From contig NZ_JAGGLJ010000012.1 in assembly GCF_017874395.1 (NCBI RefSeq), positions 1 to 57,230 of the forward strand: a DNA stretch of 57,230 bases, read 5' to 3'. The translations under genes were made by a program, and so were the position numbers. The notes under the pieces were generated by a model. That model saw only the letters and a list, made by a program, of their open reading frames with translations, was not told the origin of the DNA and made no database searches. Origin of the DNA: Peptoniphilus stercorisuis. GTDB taxonomy: Bacteria; Bacillota; Clostridia; Tissierellales; Peptoniphilaceae. Below are positions 1-7,829 of the stretch, piece after piece (the stretch's first letter is position 1; every line of letters starts with the position of its first letter).

Positions 1-63
1 AGTTGGGAGAGCATCTGCCTTACAAGCAGGGGGTCATAGGTTCGAGCCCTATTGTGTCCACCA
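1..63 (+). tRNA. tRNA-Val (anticodon UAC), 5' end cut off by window start
   Basis: The anticodon arm has a 5-bp stem (14-18 with 26-30) around a 7-base loop with TAC at 21-23. The T arm GGTTCGAGCC and an encoded 3' CCA (61-63) follow. About the first dozen bases (5' acceptor strand and start of the D arm) lie outside the window. A terminator follows directly, so this is probably the last gene of its transcript. Confidence 0.93.
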
Positions 64-68
64 TAGTT

Positions 69-97
69 AATCTACTAGAAATAGTAGATTTTTTTTA
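69..97 (+). terminator. Intrinsic terminator after tRNA-Val
   Basis: A perfect 9-bp stem (69-77 with 82-90) with a GAAA loop is followed by an unbroken T tract at 89-96. Confidence 0.85.
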
Positions 98-132
98 TTA
101 TAAATTTATTTTTTTAAAAATTTATAATATTT

Positions 133-161
133 TGTAACGTTTTTGCATTTAGAAAGTTATA
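133..161 (+). promoter_or_regulatory. Possible ECF-type promoter of the sigma/anti-sigma operon
   Basis: TGTAAC at 133-138 and GTTATA at 156-161, 17 bases apart, lie just upstream of the sigma gene. An AAC-containing -35 box is typical of ECF-sigma promoters, and such operons are often autoregulated. The assignment is inference from one site only. Confidence 0.35.
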
Positions 162-182
162 TATATAAGGGGGTGAGAAGGC

Positions 183-665
183 ATGGAATTTGAAGAAATA
201 TATAATTTGTATTTTAAAGAGATTTATCTATATATTAAGTCTTTGTCTAAAGATGAAAATATAGCAGAAGAAATTACACAGGAAACTTTCTTCAAGGCTT
301 TAAAAAATATTGAATCCTTTGATGGTTCAAAGGATATTAGAGCTTGGCTTTTTACTATTGCAAAAAATACATATTTTTCCCACTATAAGAAAAATAAAAA
401 CTTAGTATATGAAAGTTTTTTAGAAAAGAAAAGTATTGATATAAAGTTTATAGATAAGTTAATAAATGAAGAAGATGCCTTTTTAATCCACCAATTTATC
501 CATAAGATGAAAGAGCCTTATAAGGAAGTATTTTATTTGAGAGTTTTTGGAGAATTAAATTTTAAAAGCATTTCAGAGATTTTTGGTAAAAGTGAAAGCT
601 GGGCAAGAGTTACTTTTTATAGGGCAAAGGGAAAGATTAGGGAATATTTGGAGGAGATAGAATGA
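183..665 (+). CDS. ECF-type sigma-70 family RNA polymerase sigma factor
   Basis: At 160 residues this has the usual size of an ECF sigma factor, with only regions 2 and 4. Region 2 covers about residues 3-75 and contains the core-binding/-10 helix with EEITQETFFKA. Region 4 covers about residues 105-157 and carries the helix-turn-helix FKSISEIFGKSESWARVTFY. The ATG is preceded by a GGGGGTG Shine-Dalgarno. Its stop overlaps the start of the next gene by four bases (ATGA), so sigma and anti-sigma are translationally coupled. The family role is to direct RNA polymerase to a small stress or envelope regulon after release from the membrane anti-sigma. The actual signal cannot be read from sequence. 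Confidence 0.9.
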   Translation: MEFEEIYNLYFKEIYLYIKSLSKDENIAEEITQETFFKALKNIESFDGSKDIRAWLFTIAKNTYFSHYKKNKNLVYESFLEKKSIDIKFIDKLINEEDAFLIHQFIHKMKEPYKEVFYLRVFGELNFKSISEIFGKSESWARVTFYRAKGKIREYLEEIE

Positions 666-1393
666 GGGATAAAATTTGCAATATAATAAGAGATTTGTTG
701 CCTCTTTATGTAGATGATGTTTTAAGTGTTGATAGTAAAGACTTTGTAGAGAGCCATTTAAAAGATTGTAGTGATTGCAAAAAAGAATATGATCTTATGA
801 AAGAGGATTTAGTGATTCCAAGGGAGAATAGAGATAATAGTTTAAAAAGTATTAAAAAAACTTTAAAGAGTAAGAAGATTAAAAATATTGTACTTACTAT
901 TATTTTAACTTCAATTATAATTATTTCTTCTATTGAGCTGATTTTTCATAGGAATACTTTGATTAAATATGATAAAAATTTAATTGATATAGTAAATATA
1001 AATAATAATATCTATTCAAAATTTAAAGCTAAGAATTATTATGGTATAAATGTACACACTATTGAAGATGTAAATATAGATAATAAGATGGAAAATATTG
1101 TTATAATTAGTTATTATGAAAGTTTTGCAGAATCTCCTAAGAGAAATTTAACAAAGAAAAATTTAAGTGAAGAAGATAGATTATTTTTACTTGGAGAAAT
1201 AGATAATAAGGATTATATAGAGATAAATAGAGATGATATAAATTCTGATACAATAGCTAGAAATAAGGGGATAGACAGAGTTTATTATTTAAATAAGGAT
1301 ATTAATACAGATATTGGTTTTGGTGATGATAGAGAGAAAAATTTAAATAATATTCTTAAAAATTCAATATTAATATGGCAAAAAGAAGTCTAG
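662..1393 (+). CDS. Zinc-finger (zf-HC2) transmembrane anti-sigma factor
   Basis: The 243-residue protein starts with a zinc-binding anti-sigma domain: Cys6, then His32-x3-Cys36-x2-Cys39 (SHLKDCSDCKKEY). A single membrane segment follows at about residues 75-97, and the rest is an extracytoplasmic domain of about 145 residues with no recognisable fold. This layout (cytoplasmic HC2, one TM, outer sensor) is that of anti-sigma factors that hold the ECF sigma encoded just upstream. The ATGA overlap with the sigma gene supports the pairing. The gene ends inside the stem of a terminator shared with the opposite-strand neighbour. Confidence 0.82.
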   Translation: MRDKICNIIRDLLPLYVDDVLSVDSKDFVESHLKDCSDCKKEYDLMKEDLVIPRENRDNSLKSIKKTLKSKKIKNIVLTIILTSIIIISSIELIFHRNTLIKYDKNLIDIVNINNNIYSKFKAKNYYGINVHTIEDVNIDNKMENIVIISYYESFAESPKRNLTKKNLSEEDRLFLLGEIDNKDYIEINRDDINSDTIARNKGIDRVYYLNKDINTDIGFGDDREKNLNNILKNSILIWQKEV

Positions 1394-1408
1394 TTTTCTA
1401 GGCTTCTT
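1383..1408. terminator. Bidirectional terminator between convergent genes
   Basis: An 11-bp stem (1383-1393 with 1398-1408, one G-T pair) with a TTTT loop is flanked by A and T runs. It contains the stop codons of both convergent genes. Confidence 0.75.
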
Positions 1409-1622
1409 CTTTTAATACTTGTGAAAATTCAGCACATTGAACTAGTGTAAAGATATATATTGTAAAAATTTGAATTATAATGATATTTTTAAAGGATTTC
1501 ATTGGAAAGTAAATTAAATTATATTTAATAGATAAAAAATCAATAAGTATCATAATTAATATATTTACAATAAAAGTCTGAATATAGTATTTAATAGATT
1601 CATTAAAAATTTTATTTTTCAT
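1398..1622 (-). CDS. Small hypothetical membrane protein
   Basis: This is a 74-residue protein with two predicted membrane helices (roughly residues 12-30 and 46-64), otherwise featureless and very Ile-rich. The frame is open upstream to a GTG at 1709, but that start has no ribosome-binding site. The ATG at 1622 has GAGGTG four bases upstream, so I chose it. If the longer form is used, a third hydrophobic segment is added at the N terminus. It is convergent with the anti-sigma gene and shares its terminator. No family was recognised. Confidence 0.5.
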   Translation of the reverse strand: MKNKIFNESIKYYIQTFIVNILIMILIDFLSIKYNLIYFPMKSFKNIIIIQIFTIYIFTLVQCAEFSQVLKEEA

Positions 1623-1765
1623 AAAACACCTCTTTGAGACTATTCTATACCCTAGAATTAATAAAATATTTAAATAAAAGATAATTAAAATTATGAAAAA
1701 GAAACTCACTATGTTATAGTAAAGTAATAAGCAATATACATATTAAATTATAAGGATGTGAAATT

Positions 1766-2560
1766 ATGGAAAATATATTTATAGGTTTATTTTTTTTATC
1801 AGCACTATGTTTAATAGTAGGATTAATAAAACCAAGTGCAGTAATTAAATGGGGGGATGGAAAAAATATAAATAGGAAAAATGTATTTAAATATTATGGT
1901 TTATCAATGATGGCTTTTTTCATATTAACTGGAATATTTGTAAAAACTCCTGAAGATAATAATATTTCTAAAAAAGTTAATAATAATATCATTAAAGAAG
2001 AAGAGAAAGAAAAAAAGAAAGAAGAATATTTTAAAATATTAGAAGAAGATAAAAGTTTTATTATAAAAAATTATGCTGATTTTACAGATTTTGAAAAAGA
2101 TAGACTCGATGAAATAAGAGATAATATTGAGTTATTAAAGGATGAAGATAAAGAGTATATAAATCCACATTTAGAAAGATTAGATAAACAAGAAGAAGAA
2201 TGGAATATATATGTAGCAGAGGAAGAAGCAAGAAAAGAACAAGAAAAATATAATTCTGGAATAGGATGGTATGATTTAGCTAGAGATAAAAATGGATTAA
2301 TGGGATCCTATGTAACTTTTAGTGGTAAGATAGTTCAAGTTATGGAAGGAGATAAATCAAATCAATATAGAATGGCAGTAAATGATAATTATGATCAAAT
2401 TATTTTAATAGAAATAAATAAAAATAAATTGCCTGCAAATTTATTAGAAGATGACTATATTACTATTGAAGGAATGAGTGTAGGGAATATAACATATAAA
2501 ACAATATTTGGAGCTAATAATACAATTCCAGGTATAATGGTAGATAATGTTTATTTCTAA
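1766..2560 (+). CDS. Membrane-anchored protein with C-terminal tRNA_anti-like (OB-fold) domain
   Basis: The 264 residues begin with two hydrophobic segments (about 4-22 and 43-60). A charged, probably coiled-coil stretch rich in Glu/Lys (about 65-160) follows. The last ~100 residues contain SYVTFSGKIVQVMEGD, YRMAVNDNYD and LLEDDYITIEGMSVG. This pattern is that of the OB-fold-like domain (Pfam tRNA_anti-like) found at the C terminus of many Firmicute lipoproteins and membrane proteins. The function of that domain is not established. The ATG follows AAGGATGTGAAAT. The gene stands alone with its own terminator. Confidence 0.7.
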   Translation: MENIFIGLFFLSALCLIVGLIKPSAVIKWGDGKNINRKNVFKYYGLSMMAFFILTGIFVKTPEDNNISKKVNNNIIKEEEKEKKKEEYFKILEEDKSFIIKNYADFTDFEKDRLDEIRDNIELLKDEDKEYINPHLERLDKQEEEWNIYVAEEEARKEQEKYNSGIGWYDLARDKNGLMGSYVTFSGKIVQVMEGDKSNQYRMAVNDNYDQIILIEINKNKLPANLLEDDYITIEGMSVGNITYKTIFGANNTIPGIMVDNVYF

Positions 2561-2567
2561 AAATAAA

Positions 2568-2593
2568 AAAAGCCTAAGTAATTTTAGGCTTTT
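2568..2593. terminator. Bidirectional terminator
   Basis: A perfect 10-bp stem (2568-2577 with 2584-2593) flanked by A and T runs lies between the convergent genes ending at 2560 and 2601. Confidence 0.85.
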
Positions 2594-2600
2594 ATTTTAT

Positions 2601-3626
2601 TTATTTAATTTTTATAGTAATATTTCCACCATCAATTGCCTTTGTATGATCTATTCTTCCAGATTCTTCAGGCATTTTTAAATATTTAATATTTAAGTGT
2701 AGTTCACTTGCGTCTTTATTTATTTTTGATTGGTTTCTAAAAGTAATTTTTCCATTAAAAAGTTCGTGCATAAAGAATTCTACTTTATTGCCTAGATTAT
2801 CTTCTCCAACAAGTGTAAAATCATAACTATCTTTTGTTGGATTTATAAAGTCTGCATAAATAAGATTACTAAATTCATTTTCTGAATAACTAGTAAATTT
2901 AAGTTCTAAATCATTAATTTTAACATTTTGATTAATATCTAATTCAACTGTATCTTTTGTAAGTTCTGATCCTGATGTATTAAATTCAAAGTTCCAGTTA
3001 CCTTTAATTTTATCTTCTTTTTCACCTTGATAGATATAAACTTTTTTAATTTTTATTTTTATATCAAGATTTTCATCATTATTTATATTTTCAATTTTAC
3101 TTTCCATCATTTCATTAAATGTATATTTATCAATTTGCTCTGAGAATCCTGTTCCTGAAATAACTTTTGCTTTTTTACCATTAATATAAACATCATAGTC
3201 CATATGGTATCCATCTACTTCTTGTGGGAGTCTAAGAGTAGTTGAAACCATTAATTTATCTCTATTGATTGCAACATCATTTAATTTAACGCTAAGGCCA
3301 TTATCAGTTACTTCGCTATTTACTACTGTTGTATATTTCTCTATATCCTTATCAGCTCCAATTGCCTTAGATATAGAGTAGCTAATATTATTTAGTGTCT
3401 CTTCAGCTTTTGCATAGACAACTGATCCTAAATCTGTACTGAATATTCCAACACCAATTATTAAAGCTGCAGCAATAGTGCCATATTTTTTATTATTTTT
3501 CTTTTTAATATTTTTTTTAAAAGTTTTTTTCATTTTCATCTTCTCCAAATCATTTGTATTTTTAATTTCATATTTACTGAAGTCAAAATCTTCATCATTG
3601 ATTTTGTCGTATAAATCTCTATTCAT
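2601..3626 (-). CDS. DUF4179-type anti-sigma factor / membrane regulator
   Basis: This is a 341-residue protein. A cytoplasmic N terminus of about 45 residues is very basic just before one TM segment (about 49-70, TIAAALIIGVGIFSTDLG). The extracytoplasmic part begins KAEETLNNISYSISKAIG, then GLSVKLNDVAINRDKLMVS, which is the signature arrangement of DUF4179 proteins. These are encoded next to group IV sigma factors and act as their anti-sigma factors. Its ATG directly abuts the TAA of the upstream sigma gene (TAAATG), and its ribosome-binding site GGGAGG lies inside that gene, so translation is coupled. Confidence 0.8.
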   Translation of the reverse strand: MNRDLYDKINDEDFDFSKYEIKNTNDLEKMKMKKTFKKNIKKKNNKKYGTIAAALIIGVGIFSTDLGSVVYAKAEETLNNISYSISKAIGADKDIEKYTTVVNSEVTDNGLSVKLNDVAINRDKLMVSTTLRLPQEVDGYHMDYDVYINGKKAKVISGTGFSEQIDKYTFNEMMESKIENINNDENLDIKIKIKKVYIYQGEKEDKIKGNWNFEFNTSGSELTKDTVELDINQNVKINDLELKFTSYSENEFSNLIYADFINPTKDSYDFTLVGEDNLGNKVEFFMHELFNGKITFRNQSKINKDASELHLNIKYLKMPEESGRIDHTKAIDGGNITIKIK

Positions 3627-4175
3627 TTATAATTCCTCCCTATTTAAATTATTTTTTAGTTTTTTCTTTCCGCGAGAAAGAATATTATAAAGATTGGATT
3701 TTTCTATTTGCATATTTTTAGAAACTTCTTCAATAGAAAGTCCTTTGATATATAGATCTTCAAATATTTTTTTATCTCTTTTAGAAAGCATATTTAGAGA
3801 TTTCTTAATTTCTTCTTCACCTTCAAGCTCAAGAAGGATATCAAGATTATCTTTTCTATTAGAAATAAATAAGTCATCTATATTTTCATTTTCACTATCT
3901 TTTAAGTATTTTCTTATATAGTCTATGGACTTGTACTTTGTAATGCCACCAACCCAGTTTTTAAAACTAGATTTATCCTCATTATATAAATCTATATTAT
4001 TCCAAATGCCTAGGAGACAGTCATTTATACACTCTTCTTCATAGTCTTGTATTTTAAATAGATGCTTAGAGACAATAGTTTTAATAATCCATGAATAATT
4101 GTCAATTACATAATAAAGAGCATCTTCATTTTTATTTTTTAGTTCTTCTATAAAATTATCTTCTGTAATTTTCAA
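3627..4175 (-). CDS. Sigma-70 family RNA polymerase sigma factor (ECF type)
   Basis: The 182-residue protein has a region 2 at about 20-90 (YEEECINDCLLGIWNNI, then SFKNWVGGITKYKSIDYIRK). Region 4 lies at about 125-175 with a helix-turn-helix (LSIEEVSKNMQIEKSNLYNI) and the terminal SRGKKKLK. The start is TTG with AAGGTG five bases upstream. It is the first gene of a two-gene operon with the DUF4179 protein, a pairing seen widely in Firmicutes. The upstream non-coding strand shows TACGAAGTATATAG, which may form the -10 region of an autoregulated promoter. The regulon is unknown. Confidence 0.85.
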   Translation of the reverse strand: MKITEDNFIEELKNKNEDALYYVIDNYSWIIKTIVSKHLFKIQDYEEECINDCLLGIWNNIDLYNEDKSSFKNWVGGITKYKSIDYIRKYLKDSENENIDDLFISNRKDNLDILLELEGEEEIKKSLNMLSKRDKKIFEDLYIKGLSIEEVSKNMQIEKSNLYNILSRGKKKLKNNLNREEL

Positions 4176-4272
4176 TAAATCACCTTCTTTTTATTTATTT
4201 GCTTGTACTATATACTTCGTAAGAAATTTGAAAATCTATCACTTTTTTTAAAAATATTTTTATAATTAAAAT

Positions 4273-4300
4273 AAGACCTATTCTTTAAAGGATAGGTCTT
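4273..4300. terminator. Near-palindromic hairpin, possible terminator
   Basis: AAGACCTAT (4273-4281) pairs with ATAGGTCTT (4292-4300), and the centre TCTTTAAAGG pairs as well. The flanking run is T-rich on the minus strand and weak on the plus strand. It could be a terminator for minus-strand transcripts or an operator. Confidence 0.4.
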
Positions 4301-4659
4301 AAGTGTATTGTTAGAAATTTAAGTATAAGATTTAAGTATTAATATTTTTTTCATACTATATAAAACGCCAATAATTTTATTTATAATTAAGTAAAAAAAT
4401 TCTCTATAACAAGTGAAATAGTAAGAGTAAAATAACTTTTATATAAATTATTATTGTATCTAATAATTTTCAAAGGGTTGAAGTTTGAATCTATATGTAT
4501 TTGTTTTATATAATTTATGAAAAATACTTAATGATATTTTATTATTAGATATTAATATTTTCATATAAATTCAATCTACTATTTAATAATACAATAAAAA
4601 TTTTAAAAATCTATTGCTAAAGTTTTAAGAATTTATTAAGAATATTTAATGTTAAAAAT

Positions 4660-4687
4660 AAAAAAGAGGCTTAAAAGCCTCTTTTTT
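4660..4687. terminator. Strong bidirectional terminator
   Basis: A perfect 11-bp stem (4660-4670 with 4677-4687) with a TTAAAA loop has T tracts in both directions. It probably ends the minus-strand transcript of the small paralogue genes at 4901-5548. Confidence 0.8.
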
Positions 4688-4900
4688 AAAGCAACAATAA
4701 TAAAAAGGAGATAATTTTAGAAGTAAAATTACCATTAAGATAGGAAACTTTAGTTTGGGTAAAGTTCCTTGTTAATTATAAGTAGTATAGCAAATATTTT
4801 AGTTATATTTGTTAATAGATAAATAAAAGATTTTCTATTATCTATATTAATATGATAACACAAAGAAAACATTTGCACAATATAGATTTATTATATTTAC

Positions 4901-5191
4901 TTAATTTTTTTTAAGTTTAATTTTAAATAGATTTTTATTTTGATTATTTTCTACAATATCATAATTACTTAAAATACTTACAAGGGCATTTACTTCAGCA
5001 CTACATTTGTAAAAACTCAGTACTTTTGGTGTTATTTTAAATAATTTAGAGGATAGAATTTTGTCAATATCATAATCTTCGCTATTTAGAGATTCAGAAA
5101 GAGTATTTGCAAGATCTCCTTCAATTAGAATTTCTTCTTCTTTATTATTCACTGCTTTTTTTAGACCAGCTTCTGTTGTAATAATAACCAT
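4901..5191 (-). CDS. Small paralogue C of a three-gene family, function unknown
   Basis: This is a 96-residue soluble-looking protein. Its first ~40 residues follow the pattern shared with the two genes upstream: L-x2-A-[LV]-x-N-[KR]-E-x3-I-x-[IV]-x-G-x-[LF]-A-x2-L, here GLKKAVNNKEEEILIEGDLA. The remainder aligns weakly but along its full length with the paralogues (a short hydrophobic core and then an Asn-Tyr before the C terminus). A strong AAGGAGG precedes the ATG. It is second in a two-gene unit with the gene at 5246-5548. No TM segment, signal peptide or catalytic motif is visible. I do not recognise a function. Confidence 0.75.
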   Translation of the reverse strand: MVIITTEAGLKKAVNNKEEEILIEGDLANTLSESLNSEDYDIDKILSSKLFKITPKVLSFYKCSAEVNALVSILSNYDIVENNQNKNLFKIKLKKN

Positions 5192-5245
5192 AGAAAGTCC
5201 TCCTTATACACCTATATGGTATAGATTAATTTATAGTTTACAGTC

Positions 5246-5548
5246 TTAGTTCTGTAAACGTTCTTCATTAATTTTTGAAAAAATCAATTGATTTATTTTA
5301 ATATTATTATCTTTTAAATAATATTTTTCTCGAAGTTCTCTTATGATCTTAAAAGATGTTGTTCCACCAAAAAGGATATACATTTTAAGAGGAGATAAAT
5401 AAGAAGTGTTATAATAACTTTTCTTTATGTAGTTTTCGCTTAATTTAAATTTATCAAAAAGCCTAATTGAGAAAGGTCCTTCAATTATTATCTCACTATC
5501 TTTATTTTTTAATGCCTTTTCAAGATCAAATTTGTTTGTAACTAACAT
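5246..5548 (-). CDS. Small paralogue B of a three-gene family, function unknown
   Basis: The 100-residue protein has the same N-terminal pattern (DLEKALKNKDSEIIIEGPFS) as its neighbours and a C-terminal half more diverged in sequence (SPLKMYILFGGTTSF). An AAGGAGG sits upstream of the ATG. It lies 54 bp upstream of paralogue C and is probably cotranscribed with it. It is separated from paralogue A by a strong hairpin terminator at 5608-5641, so the family is expressed from at least two promoters. Function unknown. Confidence 0.75.
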   Translation of the reverse strand: MLVTNKFDLEKALKNKDSEIIIEGPFSIRLFDKFKLSENYIKKSYYNTSYLSPLKMYILFGGTTSFKIIRELREKYYLKDNNIKINQLIFSKINEERLQN

Positions 5549-5607
5549 TTTATCTCCTCCTTACTAAATATCTACTATTAGTAATATACCCATAATAATT
5601 AGGTAAT

Positions 5608-5641
5608 AAAAATAAAAAGACTTTTTTGTCTTTTTATTTTT
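5608..5641. terminator. Intrinsic terminator between paralogues A and B
   Basis: A perfect 14-bp AT-rich stem (5608-5621 with 5628-5641) with a TTTTTT loop and T-rich flanks lies downstream of the minus-strand gene at 5729-6019. Confidence 0.75.
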
Positions 5642-5728
5642 ATTCAAGGAAACAATATGATTACAAACTATTAAATCAGTTTAGTAATTTAATAGAGCAT
5701 ACCATATAATAAATGAAAATTCAAAATT

Positions 5729-6019
5729 TTACTTATTTTCAATTATTGACAGATAAACTTTAGATTCGTCCATATTGTATCCAATATTATAATTATCTAC
5801 TATATGTACAAACATATTAAATAAGTCTATGCTTCCAAAATATTGATTTATCATTAAATCAGGAATAAATACTGTTCTTGATAATGCTCCATAGATTCTA
5901 GGATCTTCTGATGATAATTTGTCGTATAATTCTTCGGCAAGTCCACCAATAACTACTATGTCTTTTTCTCTATTGTCTAGTGCATTAGAAAGTTCAAAAT
6001 CTTTTTCTACTTTAATCAT
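5729..6019 (-). CDS. Small paralogue A of a three-gene family, function unknown
   Basis: This is a 96-residue protein with ELSNALDNREKDIVVIGGLA near the N terminus, matching the motif of the two downstream genes. The second half (YGALSRTVFIPDLMINQYFG, then IVDNYNIGYN) aligns with positions in paralogue C (LSSKLFKITPKVLSFY, ILSNYDI). AAAGGAG precedes the ATG. It forms its own transcription unit. The tandem arrangement and strong divergence suggest old duplication with diversification. Function unknown. Confidence 0.75.
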   Translation of the reverse strand: MIKVEKDFELSNALDNREKDIVVIGGLAEELYDKLSSEDPRIYGALSRTVFIPDLMINQYFGSIDLFNMFVHIVDNYNIGYNMDESKVYLSIIENK

Positions 6020-6244
6020 AACAATCTCCTTTATGTAATATATCTATTATATTAGTCTAAATTTACTAAAAGGTAAATATGATAATTAAAAAGAATGGAT
6101 AATTATTGTGTTGATTTATCCTTTAGCACATTATATTATTAAAAGAAGTTATTATGATTAGTATGGGTAATATATTAGATAAAGTAATTTTTAATATTAA
6201 GACTAAAATTGTTTTAAATAATCTAGAGATAAGAGGTTTTTCAT

Positions 6245-7681
6245 ATGGATAATATTATAAATTTAATAAATGATAAAGTTTGGGGAATGGGGCTTATTTT
6301 ATTAGTTTTAATTACAGGTCTTTATTATTCTTTTAAGATGAAGTTTCCCCAGTTTAGAAGATTTAAGTCTATGATAGATGTATCTTCAAAATCAAAAAAT
6401 TCAGAGAAGGGACTTAATCAATTACAGTCTTTTATATTTACAGCTGCTAGGACCGTAGGTGTTGGAAATATTGCAGGAATGGCAGCAGGTATTTATTTTG
6501 GAGGGCCTGGATCTATTTTTTGGCTTTGGATACTTGCTATATTTGGCTCTCCTATAGCTATGATTGAGGGGATAATGTCTCAAATTTATAAGGTTGAAAT
6601 CAATGGCGAGTATAGAGGTGGTCCTGCTTATTATATGGACAAGGGTTTTAAAAATAAAAAAGTTGGAAGAATTTTTGCACTATTTTATGCAGTAGTTGGA
6701 GTATTTGCAGTTACTTTTTTAATGCCAAGAGTTCAAACTTATAATATTGTAAAGGGGCTTAATTTAGCTTTTGGTTTTAATATGAAGATTGCAGGAGTTG
6801 TCTTTTCAGCTATACTTGGAATTATAATAATTGGAGGACTTAAAAGAATAGGAAATACAGCTCAAAGAATTTCTCCTTTTATGGCAATTATATATTTTAT
6901 TATGTCTCTTATTGTAATTGCATTTAATATATCAGAGTTTCCAAGGGTGATAGTTTTGATTGTAAAATCTGCTTTTGGTCGTGATGCGATTTTTGGTGCA
7001 ATAATGGGACAGTCTATTATTTGGGGTATTAAAAGAGGTGTTTTTGCAAATGAAGTTGGGATAGGTTCTTCTGCTATTACATCGGCATCGGCTGAGGTGG
7101 AGCATCCTGTGACTCAAGGTTTTATTGGAGCACTTTCAGTATTTATGGGCACATTTTTTATATGTACTACTACGGCAATTATGATTCTTATTACAAATTC
7201 TTATAATGTAGTTGGTGTGAATCAAGAATTAATTGTAAATAATTTGAATAATGTGGAATATGGAAATGCCTATGTTATTAATGCAATTAATACAGTTCTT
7301 CCAGGAATAGGAGATGGTTTTATTGCAATATCAGTGCTTTGTTTTTCTTCTGTTGCTCTTCTTGCGTATTATCTATATGCAGAGAGTGATTTAATATATT
7401 TAGTTGGAGAGAGAAAAAAACCTGTATTATTACTTAAAATTGCCTTTATAATATCTGTTTATTTAGGAAGCACTTCTTCTGTTGATATGGTATGGACTAT
7501 GGGAGATCTTGCACATGGGCTTATGGCTTGGATAAATATTATTACATTGATTTTAATAGGAAATCAAGCTGTTAGAATTTTTAAGGATTATGAAAATCAA
7601 GAAAAACTTGGAATAAATCCAGAGTTTAATCCAGAAGAGCTAAATTTAAATAATGTATCTGATTTATGGAAAAATAGCTAA
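6245..7681 (+). CDS. Sodium:alanine/glycine symporter, AGCS family
   Basis: The 478-residue polytopic protein has about 10-11 membrane segments. The AGCS family imports alanine, glycine or related small amino acids with sodium. Family signatures are visible: FTAARTVGVGNIAGMAAGIYFGGPG (in two adjoining parts, about residues 65-90), GEYRGGPAYYMDKGF (about 120-135), RGVFANEVGIGSSAITSASA (about 263-283). Length is normal for the family. AAGAGGT precedes the ATG. It stands alone just upstream of the folate/histidine gene block, and import of a fermentable amino acid would suit that context. The exact substrate cannot be read. Confidence 0.92.
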   Translation: MDNIINLINDKVWGMGLILLVLITGLYYSFKMKFPQFRRFKSMIDVSSKSKNSEKGLNQLQSFIFTAARTVGVGNIAGMAAGIYFGGPGSIFWLWILAIFGSPIAMIEGIMSQIYKVEINGEYRGGPAYYMDKGFKNKKVGRIFALFYAVVGVFAVTFLMPRVQTYNIVKGLNLAFGFNMKIAGVVFSAILGIIIIGGLKRIGNTAQRISPFMAIIYFIMSLIVIAFNISEFPRVIVLIVKSAFGRDAIFGAIMGQSIIWGIKRGVFANEVGIGSSAITSASAEVEHPVTQGFIGALSVFMGTFFICTTTAIMILITNSYNVVGVNQELIVNNLNNVEYGNAYVINAINTVLPGIGDGFIAISVLCFSSVALLAYYLYAESDLIYLVGERKKPVLLLKIAFIISVYLGSTSSVDMVWTMGDLAHGLMAWINIITLILIGNQAVRIFKDYENQEKLGINPEFNPEELNLNNVSDLWKNS

Positions 7682-7829
7682 ATAAATAATAGATTTCAGA
7701 TTGAAAAATCTTTATAACTTTAATTTAAGGAAGTGATTAAATTTTAAAAGATATCTGATATAATACAATATGTAGTAAAAGAAGATTAATATATAATACT
7801 ATATATTGTAAGTTTATATAGGGGGTATT

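Larger units (their letters stand above)
4176..4900. other. 725-bp AT-rich intergenic stretch without a convincing gene
   Basis: No reading frame with a ribosome-binding site and reasonable length was found on either strand. It holds the promoter side of the sigma operon, a 28-bp near-palindrome at 4273-4300, a strong bidirectional terminator at 4660-4687, and a 9-bp bulged hairpin at 4743-4768. The AT richness makes relics of lost genes possible, but none was recognised. Confidence 0.5.

Noticed and set aside
69-97. Hairpin TCTACTAGAAATAGTAGAT resembling the stem of Cas12a-type CRISPR repeats
   Set aside because: It occurs once, directly after a tRNA gene, with a T tract; no repeated units or spacers. 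It is an intrinsic terminator.
1398-1709. Longer, GTG-started form of the small membrane protein
   Set aside because: No ribosome-binding site at 1709, whereas the ATG at 1622 has GAGGTG at good spacing. The longer form is left as an alternative.
4458-4562. 34-codon minus-strand frame starting ATGAAAATATTAATATC in the gene-poor region
   Set aside because: No Shine-Dalgarno sequence, AT-driven composition, no recognisable motif.
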